Part shown: positions 1-5,652 of the stretch, one piece after another
Numbering within the stretch: position 1 is the first letter of the stretch
Layout: every line of letters begins with the position of its first letter
Assembly (NCBI GenBank): GCA_905209745.1
Contig: CAJLUG010000070.1
Coordinates: 1-5,652 of the forward strand
Direction of reading: 5' to 3'
Origin: an uncultured Mycoplasma sp.
Lineage (GTDB): Bacteria > Bacillota_I > Bacilli_A > RF39 > UBA660
DNA: 5,652 bases
Notes under the pieces: model-generated
What the model saw: only the letters and a program-made list of their open reading frames with translations
Told to the model about the DNA's origin: nothing
Database searches by the model: none
Made by a program: the position numbers and the translations under genes

Positions 1-378
1 AAGTTGTAAAATTAATACCCATACAATAGATACCTCAACCCCAAAGATACTAGCAACTACATCTGTAACCGCAACAGCTAAAGATGCAATCCATAATGGG
101 AAGTTAATCCAATAATTCCAAGCAACACGAGCTGCCCATTTTTTACCGAACGCTTTTTTTACCCAATCATACATTCCGCCTTCACTATTAAAGGTACTTC
201 CTAACTCAGCTGTGATTAAACCATATGGTAAACAGAAGGCAAGAATTAATAAAATCCACCAGAAATATTGAGAATTTCCGATAGCAGCAGTAGGTGCTAC
301 ACTTTCAGCAACTAAAGTAATACATACAGTTGCAAGTATGGCATCTACTAATTTAAATTTCTTCTTTTTCTTTTCCAT
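1..378 (-). CDS. aguD: Agmatine/putrescine antiporter, N-terminal part (runs off left edge)
   Basis: This is an APC-superfamily amino acid/polyamine permease that probably exchanges external agmatine for internal putrescine across the cell membrane. Only the first 126 codons are in the window; the frame is open to base 1. After a lysine-rich start (MEKKKKKFK) there are hydrophobic segments at about residues 10-30, 40-60 and 88-125. Family-like stretches include ESVAPTAAIGNSQ (25-37), LPYGLITAELG (50-60) and EGGMYDWVKKAFGKKW (66-81), which I recognise from AguD-type antiporters rather than general amino acid permeases. The ATG lies 4 bases after the aguB stop, and its AGGAG ribosome binding site lies in the last aguB codons, so the two genes are cotranscribed and probably translationally coupled. 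The aguB-aguD order is that of the known aguBDAC agmatine deiminase operon. The exact substrate is inferred from context; a related polyamine or amino acid exchanger remains possible. Confidence 0.88.
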   Translation of the reverse strand, partial: MEKKKKKFKLVDAILATVCITLVAESVAPTAAIGNSQYFWWILLILAFCLPYGLITAELGSTFNSEGGMYDWVKKAFGKKWAARVAWNYWINFPLWIASLAVAVTDVVASIFGVEVSIVWVLILQL

Positions 379-382
379 ACTT

Positions 383-1360
383 TTACTCTCCTAAATTTTT
401 CTTACAAATTTCAATAGTTTCATCACGTTTACCCATAAAGTAAACAAGTAATGCACGAATAGATGTCAAACGATTCTCTGCTTGATCAAAAGCAATAGAA
501 CGATCTGAATCCATAACTTCATCTGTTACCTCTTCACCACGTGTTGCAGGTAAACAATGCATGAATTTAGCATTAGCTCCTGCTTTATCCATCATTGCCA
601 TATCAACTTGATATTTTGGATAAAAAATTGCTTTTCTTTCTGCTTCTGGTAATTCAGATTCATATAATCCATACCAAACATCAGTATAAACAAAGTCAGC
701 ACCAACGATTTCATCTTCATCTTCAGTAATTAAAAAACTACCTCCACTAACTTTACAATTCTCCTCCGCAATTTTTTGGAAATGTTCATTTAATTGGAAT
801 CCTTTAGGTCCAAATTGAACGAAATGTCCACCCATTTTAGTAATAGTCATCATTAAAGATGCACATACTTGAGTAGCGTCACCAACAAAGACAATTTTAC
901 AATCTTCAATTCGTTTACCTTCTGGTAAATGTTCAAGCATTGTCGTTAAATCTCCCATCTCTTGTGTTGGATGATTATAATCACTCATTCCATTAATAAC
1001 AGGAATATCAGCATATTTTGCTAAATTCATGATAGATTCATGTTTTTGTACACGAGCCATTAAAATATCCACAAGACGAGATAAAACCTTTGCTGTGTCA
1101 TAGTAAGTTTCATGCTTTCCTAATTGAATTTGCCCTGGTGCTAAATATTGAGCATGTCCTCCTAATTGTGTCATTGCAGTTTCAAACGACACACGAGTTC
1201 TAGTTGACGCTTGTTCAAAAATCATTCCAAGCGACTTGTGATACAATACATTTAATGGATATCCTGCTTTTAAGTTCTTTTTAATAAGAATTCCTAAATT
1301 CGCAATATCCAATAATTCTTCTTTTGAAAAATCACTTGTATCTACGTAATCTTTCTTCAT
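383..1360 (-). CDS. aguB: Putrescine carbamoyltransferase
   Basis: This cytoplasmic enzyme of the agmatine deiminase pathway phosphorolyses N-carbamoylputrescine to putrescine and carbamoyl phosphate, which carbamate kinase uses to make ATP. The protein has 325 residues. The carbamoyl phosphate site STRTR is at 52-56, HPTQE at 130-134 and HCLPATRG at 268-275. The stretch YTDVWYGLYE (225-234) is what separates putrescine carbamoyltransferase from ornithine carbamoyltransferase, which has a different loop after TDVW. GQIQLGKHET and VINGMSDYNHPTQE also match the Enterococcus faecalis enzyme as I remember it. The start at 1360 is chosen because a near-perfect AAGGAGGT lies 5 bases upstream; an in-frame GTG at 1396 lies inside the promoter. 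The C-terminus after LLVYFM is only about 16 residues, shorter than the roughly 30 I recall for E. faecalis. It is the first gene of its operon, followed 4 bases later by aguD. Confidence 0.95.
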   Translation of the reverse strand: MKKDYVDTSDFSKEELLDIANLGILIKKNLKAGYPLNVLYHKSLGMIFEQASTRTRVSFETAMTQLGGHAQYLAPGQIQLGKHETYYDTAKVLSRLVDILMARVQKHESIMNLAKYADIPVINGMSDYNHPTQEMGDLTTMLEHLPEGKRIEDCKIVFVGDATQVCASLMMTITKMGGHFVQFGPKGFQLNEHFQKIAEENCKVSGGSFLITEDEDEIVGADFVYTDVWYGLYESELPEAERKAIFYPKYQVDMAMMDKAGANAKFMHCLPATRGEEVTDEVMDSDRSIAFDQAENRLTSIRALLVYFMGKRDETIEICKKNLGE

Positions 1361-1365
1361 ATCTA

Positions 1366-1373
1366 ACCTCCTT
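1366..1373 (-). promoter_or_regulatory. Strong ribosome binding site that decides the aguB start
   Basis: AAGGAGGT on the minus strand is fully complementary to the 16S rRNA tail and lies 5 bases before the ATG at 1360. It rules out the longer reading from the GTG at 1396. Confidence 0.9.
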
Positions 1374-1386
1374 ACCTTATATCTAA

Positions 1387-1395
1387 AGTATAACA
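1387..1395 (-). promoter_or_regulatory. Extended -10 promoter of the agu operon
   Basis: On the minus strand TGTTATACT gives the extended element TG-n and the -10 hexamer TATACT (1392-1387). The preceding TG completes the Gram-positive TRTGn form. The hexamer 17 bases upstream, TTATCC at 1415-1410, is a poor -35, as is common with extended -10 promoters. Transcription would start near 1380, giving a leader of about 20 bases that holds only the ribosome binding site. The -35 position is inside an inverted repeat (1407-1434), which suggests regulation at this point. The core is shared with the pot promoter at 5286-5294. Confidence 0.7.
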
Positions 1396-1406
1396 CAAAT
1401 CATTAA

Positions 1407-1434
1407 CTAGGATAAGTTTTTTCTTATCAACTAG
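1407..1434. promoter_or_regulatory. Inverted repeat over the agu -35 region, candidate operator
   Basis: On the plus strand CTAG-GATAAG (1407-1416) and CTTATC-AA-CTAG (1423-1434) form arms around a six-base TTTTTT spacer; the 6-base inner arms are perfect and the outer CTAG pairs across a two-base AA insertion. AACTAG also flanks the inner palindrome as a direct repeat (1405-1410 and 1429-1434). It overlaps the -35 position of the agu promoter, as expected for an operator. It also lies 31-58 bases after the potD stop, so an RNA hairpin that weakly ends pot transcription is an alternative. No U-run follows the stem in that direction (next bases TTAATGATTT), so a classical terminator is unlikely. 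The binding regulator is unknown and none is encoded in the window. Confidence 0.5.
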
Positions 1435-1464
1435 ACACATAATGACAGTATTTACTTAAGACCA

Positions 1465-2505
1465 TCACTTAATTTCAGCCCACAACTTATCATATAACTT
1501 AACAGATTCTCCAATATTTTTAACATAAATACCACGTTCTATAACAGAACCAGGAATATTAGCTGCTTGATTATATAGATAATCTTTATCTAATAACTTC
1601 TGTGTCTCTTTATTTACATTTTTATAAGGATAAGACTCAATAATTTCTTTCATAACATCATCTTTTAAAATATAATCAATAAATTGATAAGCCTCGTCTT
1701 GATGTTTTGCCCCTTTAGGTATCGCAAAATTATCCATACTAAGTGCAATACCTTCTTCTGGAAAAATAAACTCTATATTCGGATTTTCCTGATAAGCAAG
1801 TGCTGCTTCTGCATTCCACAACACTGCAATATCTGCTTCTTCTGTAATTAAAAAGTTTTTAGGACTATCACTATCAAAAGCTTTAATATTTGGTTTTAAC
1901 TGAAATAACCATTCTTTAGCTACTTCTAATTCACTCTCATCGACAGTATTCATATCATATCCATTCGCAAGAAGAGCCATACCAATAATAATTCTTTGAT
2001 CATCTATCAAAGTAATATTATCTCGGTATTCTTCTCTTAATAAATCATTATAAGAAGTAATGGTATCGGTAATATGATTTCTATTAACTGCAATCACAGT
2101 AGATGCCAATACAAAAGGTAAAGAATATTGATTATCTTCATCAAAAGACTGCTTTAAATATGTAGCATCAATATTATTTTCATTTTCTAACTTAGTAAAA
2201 TCTAACTTCTCTAACATTCCCCTATTACTCATAATCTCAATCATATAATCACTAGGAAAAATCAAGTCATACGTCCCTTCTTTTGCAGAAGACACTTTAG
2301 CCAAACATTCTTCATTAGAAGAATAAGTACTATAATTAACATCAATACCAGTTTCTTTTTCAAAATCCCTAACAACAGAATCAGGAATATAACTAGACCA
2401 ATTAAGTACATTGACAACTTTTCTTTCACTCTTACTACATCCAGAAAGTAAAAAGACGAAAAAGAAACAGACTATGACAATACCAAATCTCATAATTTTC
2501 TTCAT
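1465..2505 (-). CDS. potD: Polyamine-type ABC transporter, substrate-binding lipoprotein
   Basis: This is the extracellular ligand-binding subunit, anchored to the outer face of the membrane as a lipoprotein, that delivers substrate to PotB/PotC. Its 346 residues begin with a signal peptide and the lipobox LLSGC, lipidated at Cys23. The mature part follows the PotD/PotF fold: NWSSYIP (35-41), YDLIFPSDY (79-87), IDDQR (167-171), LWNAEAA (229-235) and MDNFAIP (257-263). Compared with E. coli PotD from memory, contacts equivalent to Trp34, Tyr37, Ser83, Tyr85, Asp168, Trp229, Asp257 and Tyr293 are kept. Those equivalent to Glu171, Trp255 and Gln327 become Ile172, Ser256 and Val328, so the substrate may not be spermidine. 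The start overlaps the potC stop by 4 bases (ATGA), with AAAGAGGT upstream. As last gene of the operon it is coupled to the permeases. The family call is firm; the substrate is not. Confidence 0.92.
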   Translation of the reverse strand: MKKIMRFGIVIVCFFFVFLLSGCSKSERKVVNVLNWSSYIPDSVVRDFEKETGIDVNYSTYSSNEECLAKVSSAKEGTYDLIFPSDYMIEIMSNRGMLEKLDFTKLENENNIDATYLKQSFDEDNQYSLPFVLASTVIAVNRNHITDTITSYNDLLREEYRDNITLIDDQRIIIGMALLANGYDMNTVDESELEVAKEWLFQLKPNIKAFDSDSPKNFLITEEADIAVLWNAEAALAYQENPNIEFIFPEEGIALSMDNFAIPKGAKHQDEAYQFIDYILKDDVMKEIIESYPYKNVNKETQKLLDKDYLYNQAANIPGSVIERGIYVKNIGESVKLYDKLWAEIK

Positions 2506-3287
2506 ACCACAACCTCTTTCTTTAATCGACGCAATTGCACAACCGTAGATATCATAAGTAAAATAAAGACAATTGCTAACATAATGGTAATAAGTGCATT
2601 AACATCTGGTGTAATTCCTGTCTTAATCATAGAATAGACTTGCAAAGGTAAAGTATTTGCTCCTGGTCCTGCAGTAAAATAACTAATAACAACATCATCT
2701 AAGGATAAGGTAAGTGCAAGTTGTGCACCACTTAATATTCCTGGCATTAACATAGGAATCACAATCTTAGTAAATGTTTGAAAACGACTCGCCCCAAGAT
2801 CACTCGCAACTTCTTCTATATGAGGATCAAGACTCTCTAATACAGAACGAACACTAATAATAACAAACGGAATACAAAAACAAATATGTGCAAGAATTAA
2901 TGTCGTCATACCAAGTTCTAATTTCAATAATGTATAAACAGATAAAAGTGCAATTCCCAAAACAATCTCAGGAATAACTACTGGAATATATAAAAGTTCA
3001 TTTACAATATTTTTACCTCGAAAAGAATATTTATGTAATCCATAAGCAGAAATCGTTCCCACGACTGTAGAAACAACAGTACTAATTCCCGCAACAAGTA
3101 AAGTATTAAACAAAGCTTCTAACAAGGCTTTATTTTCAAATAGACGTGCATACCACTGAAAAGTAAATCCTTCAAAGACAATATTTAATTGAGAAGTATT
3201 AAATGAAAATAAAATTAGTACAAAAATAGGTAAAAACAAAAAGATAAATATTAAAACTAAATATATATTTTCGACTATTTTTTTCAT
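2502..3287 (-). CDS. potC: Polyamine-type ABC transporter permease PotC
   Basis: This is one of the two membrane permeases of the importer, partnering PotB and energised by PotA. It has 261 residues, normal for PotC, with hydrophobic segments at about 8-28, 62-85, 97-120, 127-147, 180-200 and 228-250. The cytoplasmic EAA loop that docks on the ATPase reads EEVASDLGAS (158-167), followed by IVIPMLMPG (175-183). SLDDVVISYF (195-204) and TAGPGANTLPLQVYSMIK (205-222) are typical of PotC and separate it from PotB. Its ATG overlaps the potB stop as TAATG, and a strong GGGAGGT sits 5 bases upstream inside potB, so translation is coupled. Its own stop overlaps the potD start. Confidence 0.94.
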   Translation of the reverse strand: MKKIVENIYLVLIFIFLFLPIFVLILFSFNTSQLNIVFEGFTFQWYARLFENKALLEALFNTLLVAGISTVVSTVVGTISAYGLHKYSFRGKNIVNELLYIPVVIPEIVLGIALLSVYTLLKLELGMTTLILAHICFCIPFVIISVRSVLESLDPHIEEVASDLGASRFQTFTKIVIPMLMPGILSGAQLALTLSLDDVVISYFTAGPGANTLPLQVYSMIKTGITPDVNALITIMLAIVFILLMISTVVQLRRLKKEVVV

Positions 3288-4141
3288 TAAGCACCTCCCA
3301 AATCTTCCATTTTTCCACCCAACTTACGATAAGCTAAAATTACAAGAGAAGTAATAACTAGTAATACAATAGATATCGCTGCTCCAAATGGCCAATTACG
3401 AGCTGTTAAGAATTGGTTTTTAATTAAGTTACCTAAAATCATCATCTTACCTCCTCCAAGGATATCGATAATAAAGAAATATCCAAGTGCTGGAGTAAAG
3501 ACCATCAAACTACCATTAAATAATCCTGGTAATGTCTGCGGTAAAATAATCTTAAAAAATGTTTTTATCTTAGATGCTCCCAAATCATTAGCTGCTTCTA
3601 ATAAACGAGTATCAACAGTACTAACTGAACTATATAATGGCAATATCATAAACGGCAACAAGGTATAAACCATACCAATCAAGATTCCAAAATTATTATA
3701 CATAAGTGATAATGGTTCATGAATAATTCCAGTACCTAACAACACATGATTGATAACACCAGACTTTCTAAGTAACACTAACCATCCATACATACGAATT
3801 AAAGAATTCGTTAGAAACGGTACCATAACTAAAGTCATTAATATTTTCTGTGTCCTAGGCTTCTTATGTGAAATTGCTAACACAAACGGATAAGAAATAA
3901 AAACACAAATAACAGTTGCAATAAAAGCAATCAAAAAGGACTTCAAAAAAACACTGATATATACTTGATCAAATACATCAATATAATTTTGAATCGTAAA
4001 TGTATGTATCATTCCTCCATAATAATCACTCTTAAAAAAACTAATTAACAAAATATAAAGTAAAGGTAATGCAATTAATAACGAAACATAAATAATAACT
4101 GGCGCTAGGAAGAAAAATTTCCATACTTTTTTACTCTTCAT
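3287..4141 (-). CDS. potB: Polyamine-type ABC transporter permease PotB
   Basis: This is the other membrane permease, forming the channel with PotC. The protein has 284 residues, usual for PotB, with hydrophobic segments at about 9-35, 65-90, 98-123, 150-172, 203-228 and 252-272. VPFLTNSLIRMYGWLVLL (107-124) with SGVIN (127-131) is characteristic of PotB-type permeases. The EAA loop is LLEAANDLGAS (180-190), followed by KIILPQTLPG (197-206). The start lies inside the last codons of potA, an 11-base overlap, with AAAGAGGG 6 bases upstream. The stop shares one base with the potC start. There is no sign of truncation. Confidence 0.94.
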   Translation of the reverse strand: MKSKKVWKFFFLAPVIIYVSLLIALPLLYILLISFFKSDYYGGMIHTFTIQNYIDVFDQVYISVFLKSFLIAFIATVICVFISYPFVLAISHKKPRTQKILMTLVMVPFLTNSLIRMYGWLVLLRKSGVINHVLLGTGIIHEPLSLMYNNFGILIGMVYTLLPFMILPLYSSVSTVDTRLLEAANDLGASKIKTFFKIILPQTLPGLFNGSLMVFTPALGYFFIIDILGGGKMMILGNLIKNQFLTARNWPFGAAISIVLLVITSLVILAYRKLGGKMEDLGGA

Positions 4142-5207
4142 TAGAATCCCTCTTTAATACAATGGCATCTTCAATATCCCATGTAAGATAAATCTCTTGG
4201 CCCCTCGTATATAATTTATCATTACCTAAATACATAACATTAATTTTCTTTTTACCAACACGTACCATTAAATTAGTAACTGCCCCATCATAAATCTGTT
4301 CCATAATTTTACCTTGCAATACATTATCTTTACCAGGTTTTAAAGACGTCTTCATATTTTCTGGCCGTAATATAATATCTAACTGATCTCCTACTTGAAA
4401 TCCTTGTGATAATATTTTTAAAGTAGTATCTTCTACTTCTACTAAGGAATACTCTTTTCCTACTTTACTAACTTTTCCTTGAAATAAGTTAGAGTCTCCT
4501 AAAAACTGTGCAGTATATAAACTATGTGGATGTTCATAAATCTTAACTGGAGTATCTACTTGTTCTATCTTTCCATCTTTTAATAAGACAATACGATCAC
4601 TCATGGTAAGTGCTTCATCTTGTGAATGAGTAACATAGATAAAAGTAATCCCTAGTTTTTTCTGTAGTTGTTTTAATTCAAGTTGCATATTTTTACGAAG
4701 TTTTTGATCAAGTGCTGATAATGGTTCATCTAATAGTAATACTTTAGGATTATTAATAAGTCCTCTCGCAATCGATACTCTTTGTTGTTCTCCTCCAGAT
4801 AATTCTTTTGGTTTTCTTTTTTCATATCCTTCCAAATGAACTAATTCAAGCATCTCTTGTACTCGTTTTTTAATAGTCTCTTTATCTACTTTTTTCATCT
4901 TTAACCCAAATCCTATATTTTCTTCTACAGTCATTAACGGAAATAAAGCATAATTTTGAAAAATAGTATTTACTTCTCTATATTTAGGATCTAAATCAGT
5001 AACATCTTTATCATCAATATAGATATGTCCATCACTGACAGGATCTAATCCTGCAATAGCTCGAAGAATGGTAGTCTTGCCACAACCAGAAGACCCTAAT
5101 AATGTTAAAAACTCTCCTTCATAAACATCCAAATCAAAATCTTTAATGACATCTTTTTTACCAAATGATTTTTTTAAATGATCTATTCTTAATATTACTT
5201 TTTTCAT
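4131..5207 (-). CDS. potA: Polyamine-type ABC transporter ATP-binding protein PotA
   Basis: This cytoplasmic ATPase drives import through PotB/PotC. From the ATG at 5207 it has 358 residues. The nucleotide-binding domain carries Walker A GSSGCGKTT (38-46), the Q-loop in FQNYALFP (Gln84), the ABC signature LSGGEQQR (136-143), Walker B VLLLDEP (156-162) and the switch histidine in VTHSQDEA (His194). All catalytic motifs are intact. A C-terminal TOBE-type regulatory domain follows, beginning near ILRPENM (279-285) and running to LTWDIEDAIVL (341-351). The start is chosen for an AGGT ribosome binding site 7 bases upstream and for its match to the usual MKK.ILRI.. start of the family; an in-frame TTG at 5228 has no such site. 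The fold alone would also fit other members of the large MalK/PotA-type ATPase group, but the PotB, PotC and PotD neighbours settle the assignment. Confidence 0.94.
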   Translation of the reverse strand: MKKVILRIDHLKKSFGKKDVIKDFDLDVYEGEFLTLLGSSGCGKTTILRAIAGLDPVSDGHIYIDDKDVTDLDPKYREVNTIFQNYALFPLMTVEENIGFGLKMKKVDKETIKKRVQEMLELVHLEGYEKRKPKELSGGEQQRVSIARGLINNPKVLLLDEPLSALDQKLRKNMQLELKQLQKKLGITFIYVTHSQDEALTMSDRIVLLKDGKIEQVDTPVKIYEHPHSLYTAQFLGDSNLFQGKVSKVGKEYSLVEVEDTTLKILSQGFQVGDQLDIILRPENMKTSLKPGKDNVLQGKIMEQIYDGAVTNLMVRVGKKKINVMYLGNDKLYTRGQEIYLTWDIEDAIVLKRDSNEE

Positions 5208-5242
5208 GACGTAAACCTGCCTATACAATATTTTAGAAGTAA

Positions 5243-5272
5243 AGTAAAGAATACTACCCTATAATCTTTACT
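5243..5272. repeat. Inverted repeat in the pot operon leader
   Basis: Perfect 8-base arms, AGTAAAGA (5243-5250) and TCTTTACT (5265-5272), flank a 14-base spacer. The repeat lies just after the expected pot transcription start (near 5279) and about 35 bases before the potA start. It could be a repressor site downstream of the promoter or an AU-rich hairpin in the leader RNA. The stem is AT-rich and the loop large, so an RNA role would be weak. No known riboswitch is recognised in the leader of about 70 bases. Confidence 0.4.
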
Positions 5273-5285
5273 CTCTATTATCTCT

Positions 5286-5294
5286 AATATAACA
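5286..5294 (-). promoter_or_regulatory. Extended -10 promoter of the potABCD operon
   Basis: On the minus strand TGTTATATT gives TG-n and the -10 hexamer TATATT (5291-5286), again preceded by TG to make TRTGn. No convincing -35 is seen 16-18 bases upstream, where the sequence is T/A-rich. The expected start is near 5279, leaving a leader of about 72 bases before potA. It follows directly after the terminator of the DedA gene, so the pot operon should be transcribed independently. Sequence around it matches the agu promoter at 17 of 21 positions. Confidence 0.65.
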
Positions 5295-5314
5295 CAAATT
5301 AAAACAAAAATATA

Positions 5315-5345
5315 GACAAAATAAAAGAAATCATACTGATTTCTT
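5315..5345 (-). terminator. Rho-independent terminator of the DedA gene
   Basis: On the minus strand AAGAAATCA, a GTA loop and TGATTTCTT form a perfect 9-base stem (5345-5325) followed by the T-rich TTATTTTG. The stem starts with the last two bases of the TAA stop codon of the DedA gene. The stem is AT-rich, so termination may be incomplete, but its position is as expected. Confidence 0.7.
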
Positions 5346-5652
5346 ATCCCCGTCTTTCACAAAGTAACTTTTTTACTTTTTTATAAAAGTAAGAAATTAA
5401 AATAAAAACGAATAAAATAATAATAGGTATTTTTAACCAAGAAATTTTAGCACTAACATAAATCCAACTATTTCCCAGTGCATACCCTAAATAAACAAAT
5501 AAGAGTGTCCAAGGAATAGAACCTATAATAGTAAATAGTAAAAACTTAACAAAAGACATTCTCATAATTCCAATAGGAAGTGAAATAAGGGTTCGAACAA
5601 TAGGAAAATTACGTCCTATTAAGGCTCCAAACATTCCATATTTATAAAACCA
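5344..5652 (-). CDS. DedA-family membrane protein, C-terminal part (runs off right edge)
   Basis: This is the C-terminal 102 residues of a DedA/SNARE-associated (VTT-domain) integral membrane protein; the frame is open to base 5652, so the start lies outside the window. Some DedA proteins flip or transport lipids or support proton-dependent envelope homeostasis; the role of this one is not known. The conserved segment reads YGMFGALIGRNFPIVRTLISLP, with two arginines six residues apart in GRNFPIVRT, a spacing that matches arginines reported as essential in E. coli YqjA. Two hydrophobic segments follow (GSIPWTLLFVYLGYALG and KIPIIILFVFILISYFY), then a basic tail KKVKKLLCERRG. An in-frame ATG at 5634 is internal, because the conserved YG just before it is also coded. 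It is separated from the pot operon by its own terminator and is probably functionally unrelated. Confidence 0.88.
   Translation of the reverse strand, partial: WFYKYGMFGALIGRNFPIVRTLISLPIGIMRMSFVKFLLFTIIGSIPWTLLFVYLGYALGNSWIYVSAKISWLKIPIIILFVFILISYFYKKVKKLLCERRG

Noticed and set aside
383..1360. Ornithine carbamoyltransferase (arginine deiminase pathway).
   Set aside because: The YGLYE loop after YTDVW, the other putrescine carbamoyltransferase-like stretches and the following aguD-type antiporter all favour the agmatine pathway.
1361..1396. Upstream in-frame GTG start for aguB, adding 12 residues (MLYFRYKVRRLD).
   Set aside because: This stretch covers the -10 promoter and the AAGGAGGT site that serves the ATG at 1360, and the residues from MKKDYV onward match the family start.
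1407..1434. Classical rho-independent terminator for the pot operon.
   Set aside because: The stem is AT-rich with a bulge and the following bases TTAATGATTT are not a U-tract, so an operator role is preferred, with weak termination kept only as an alternative.
1436..1464. Possible palindromic site or terminator right after potD (AGTAAATACTGT region).
   Set aside because: Only 4-base arms can be paired and no T-run follows; this is within chance for AT-rich sequence.
5208..5228. Upstream in-frame TTG start for potA, adding 7 residues.
   Set aside because: No ribosome binding site precedes the TTG, whereas AGGT lies 7 bases before the ATG at 5207 and PotA proteins usually start close to this point.
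5344..5634. A complete small 96-residue membrane protein starting at the ATG at 5634.
   Set aside because: The frame stays open to the window edge and the six codons before the ATG (WFYKYG) continue the conserved DedA segment, so it is the end of a longer protein.

Overview
The window is AT-rich bacterial DNA with every gene on the minus strand. Short intergenic gaps, overlapping genes, strong AAGGAGG-type ribosome binding sites and extended -10 promoters point to a low-GC Bacillota (Firmicute). TGG encodes Trp and TGA is used as a stop, so the standard bacterial code fits. A genus cannot be named from this sequence; a lactic-acid-bacterium-like or Erysipelotrichia-like host would be plausible.

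In the direction of transcription (right to left) the layout is as follows. (1) 5652-5344 is the C-terminal part of a DedA-family membrane protein, closed by a hairpin terminator that begins inside its stop codon. (2) 5343-5208 is a regulatory gap with an extended -10 promoter and an inverted repeat in the untranslated leader. (3) 5207-1465 is a four-gene polyamine-type ABC transporter operon, potA-potB-potC-potD, in which each gene overlaps the next by 1 to 11 bases. (4) 1464-1361 is a second regulatory gap with another extended -10 promoter and an operator-like inverted repeat over its -35 position. (5) 1360-383 is aguB, putrescine carbamoyltransferase. (6) 378-1 is the N-terminal 126 codons of aguD, the agmatine/putrescine antiporter, which runs off the left edge. 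The aguB-aguD order matches the start of the known agmatine deiminase (AgDI) operon aguBDAC, so aguA (agmatine deiminase) and aguC (carbamate kinase) are expected just beyond the left edge.

Together this is a polyamine locus. AguD exchanges external agmatine for internal putrescine. AguA (expected) makes N-carbamoylputrescine, AguB phosphorolyses it to putrescine and carbamoyl phosphate, and AguC (expected) makes ATP. The PotABCD importer next door would normally bring in spermidine or putrescine, but its binding protein has lost several ligand-contact residues of the E. coli protein, so its substrate is open. The two promoters share an identical 12-base core, which may mean coregulation or simply the same class of extended -10 promoter. 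No wholly new system is evident. The most interesting points are the altered PotD pocket, the putative agu operator and the shortened C-terminus of AguB. No gene-free stretch exceeds 300 bases.
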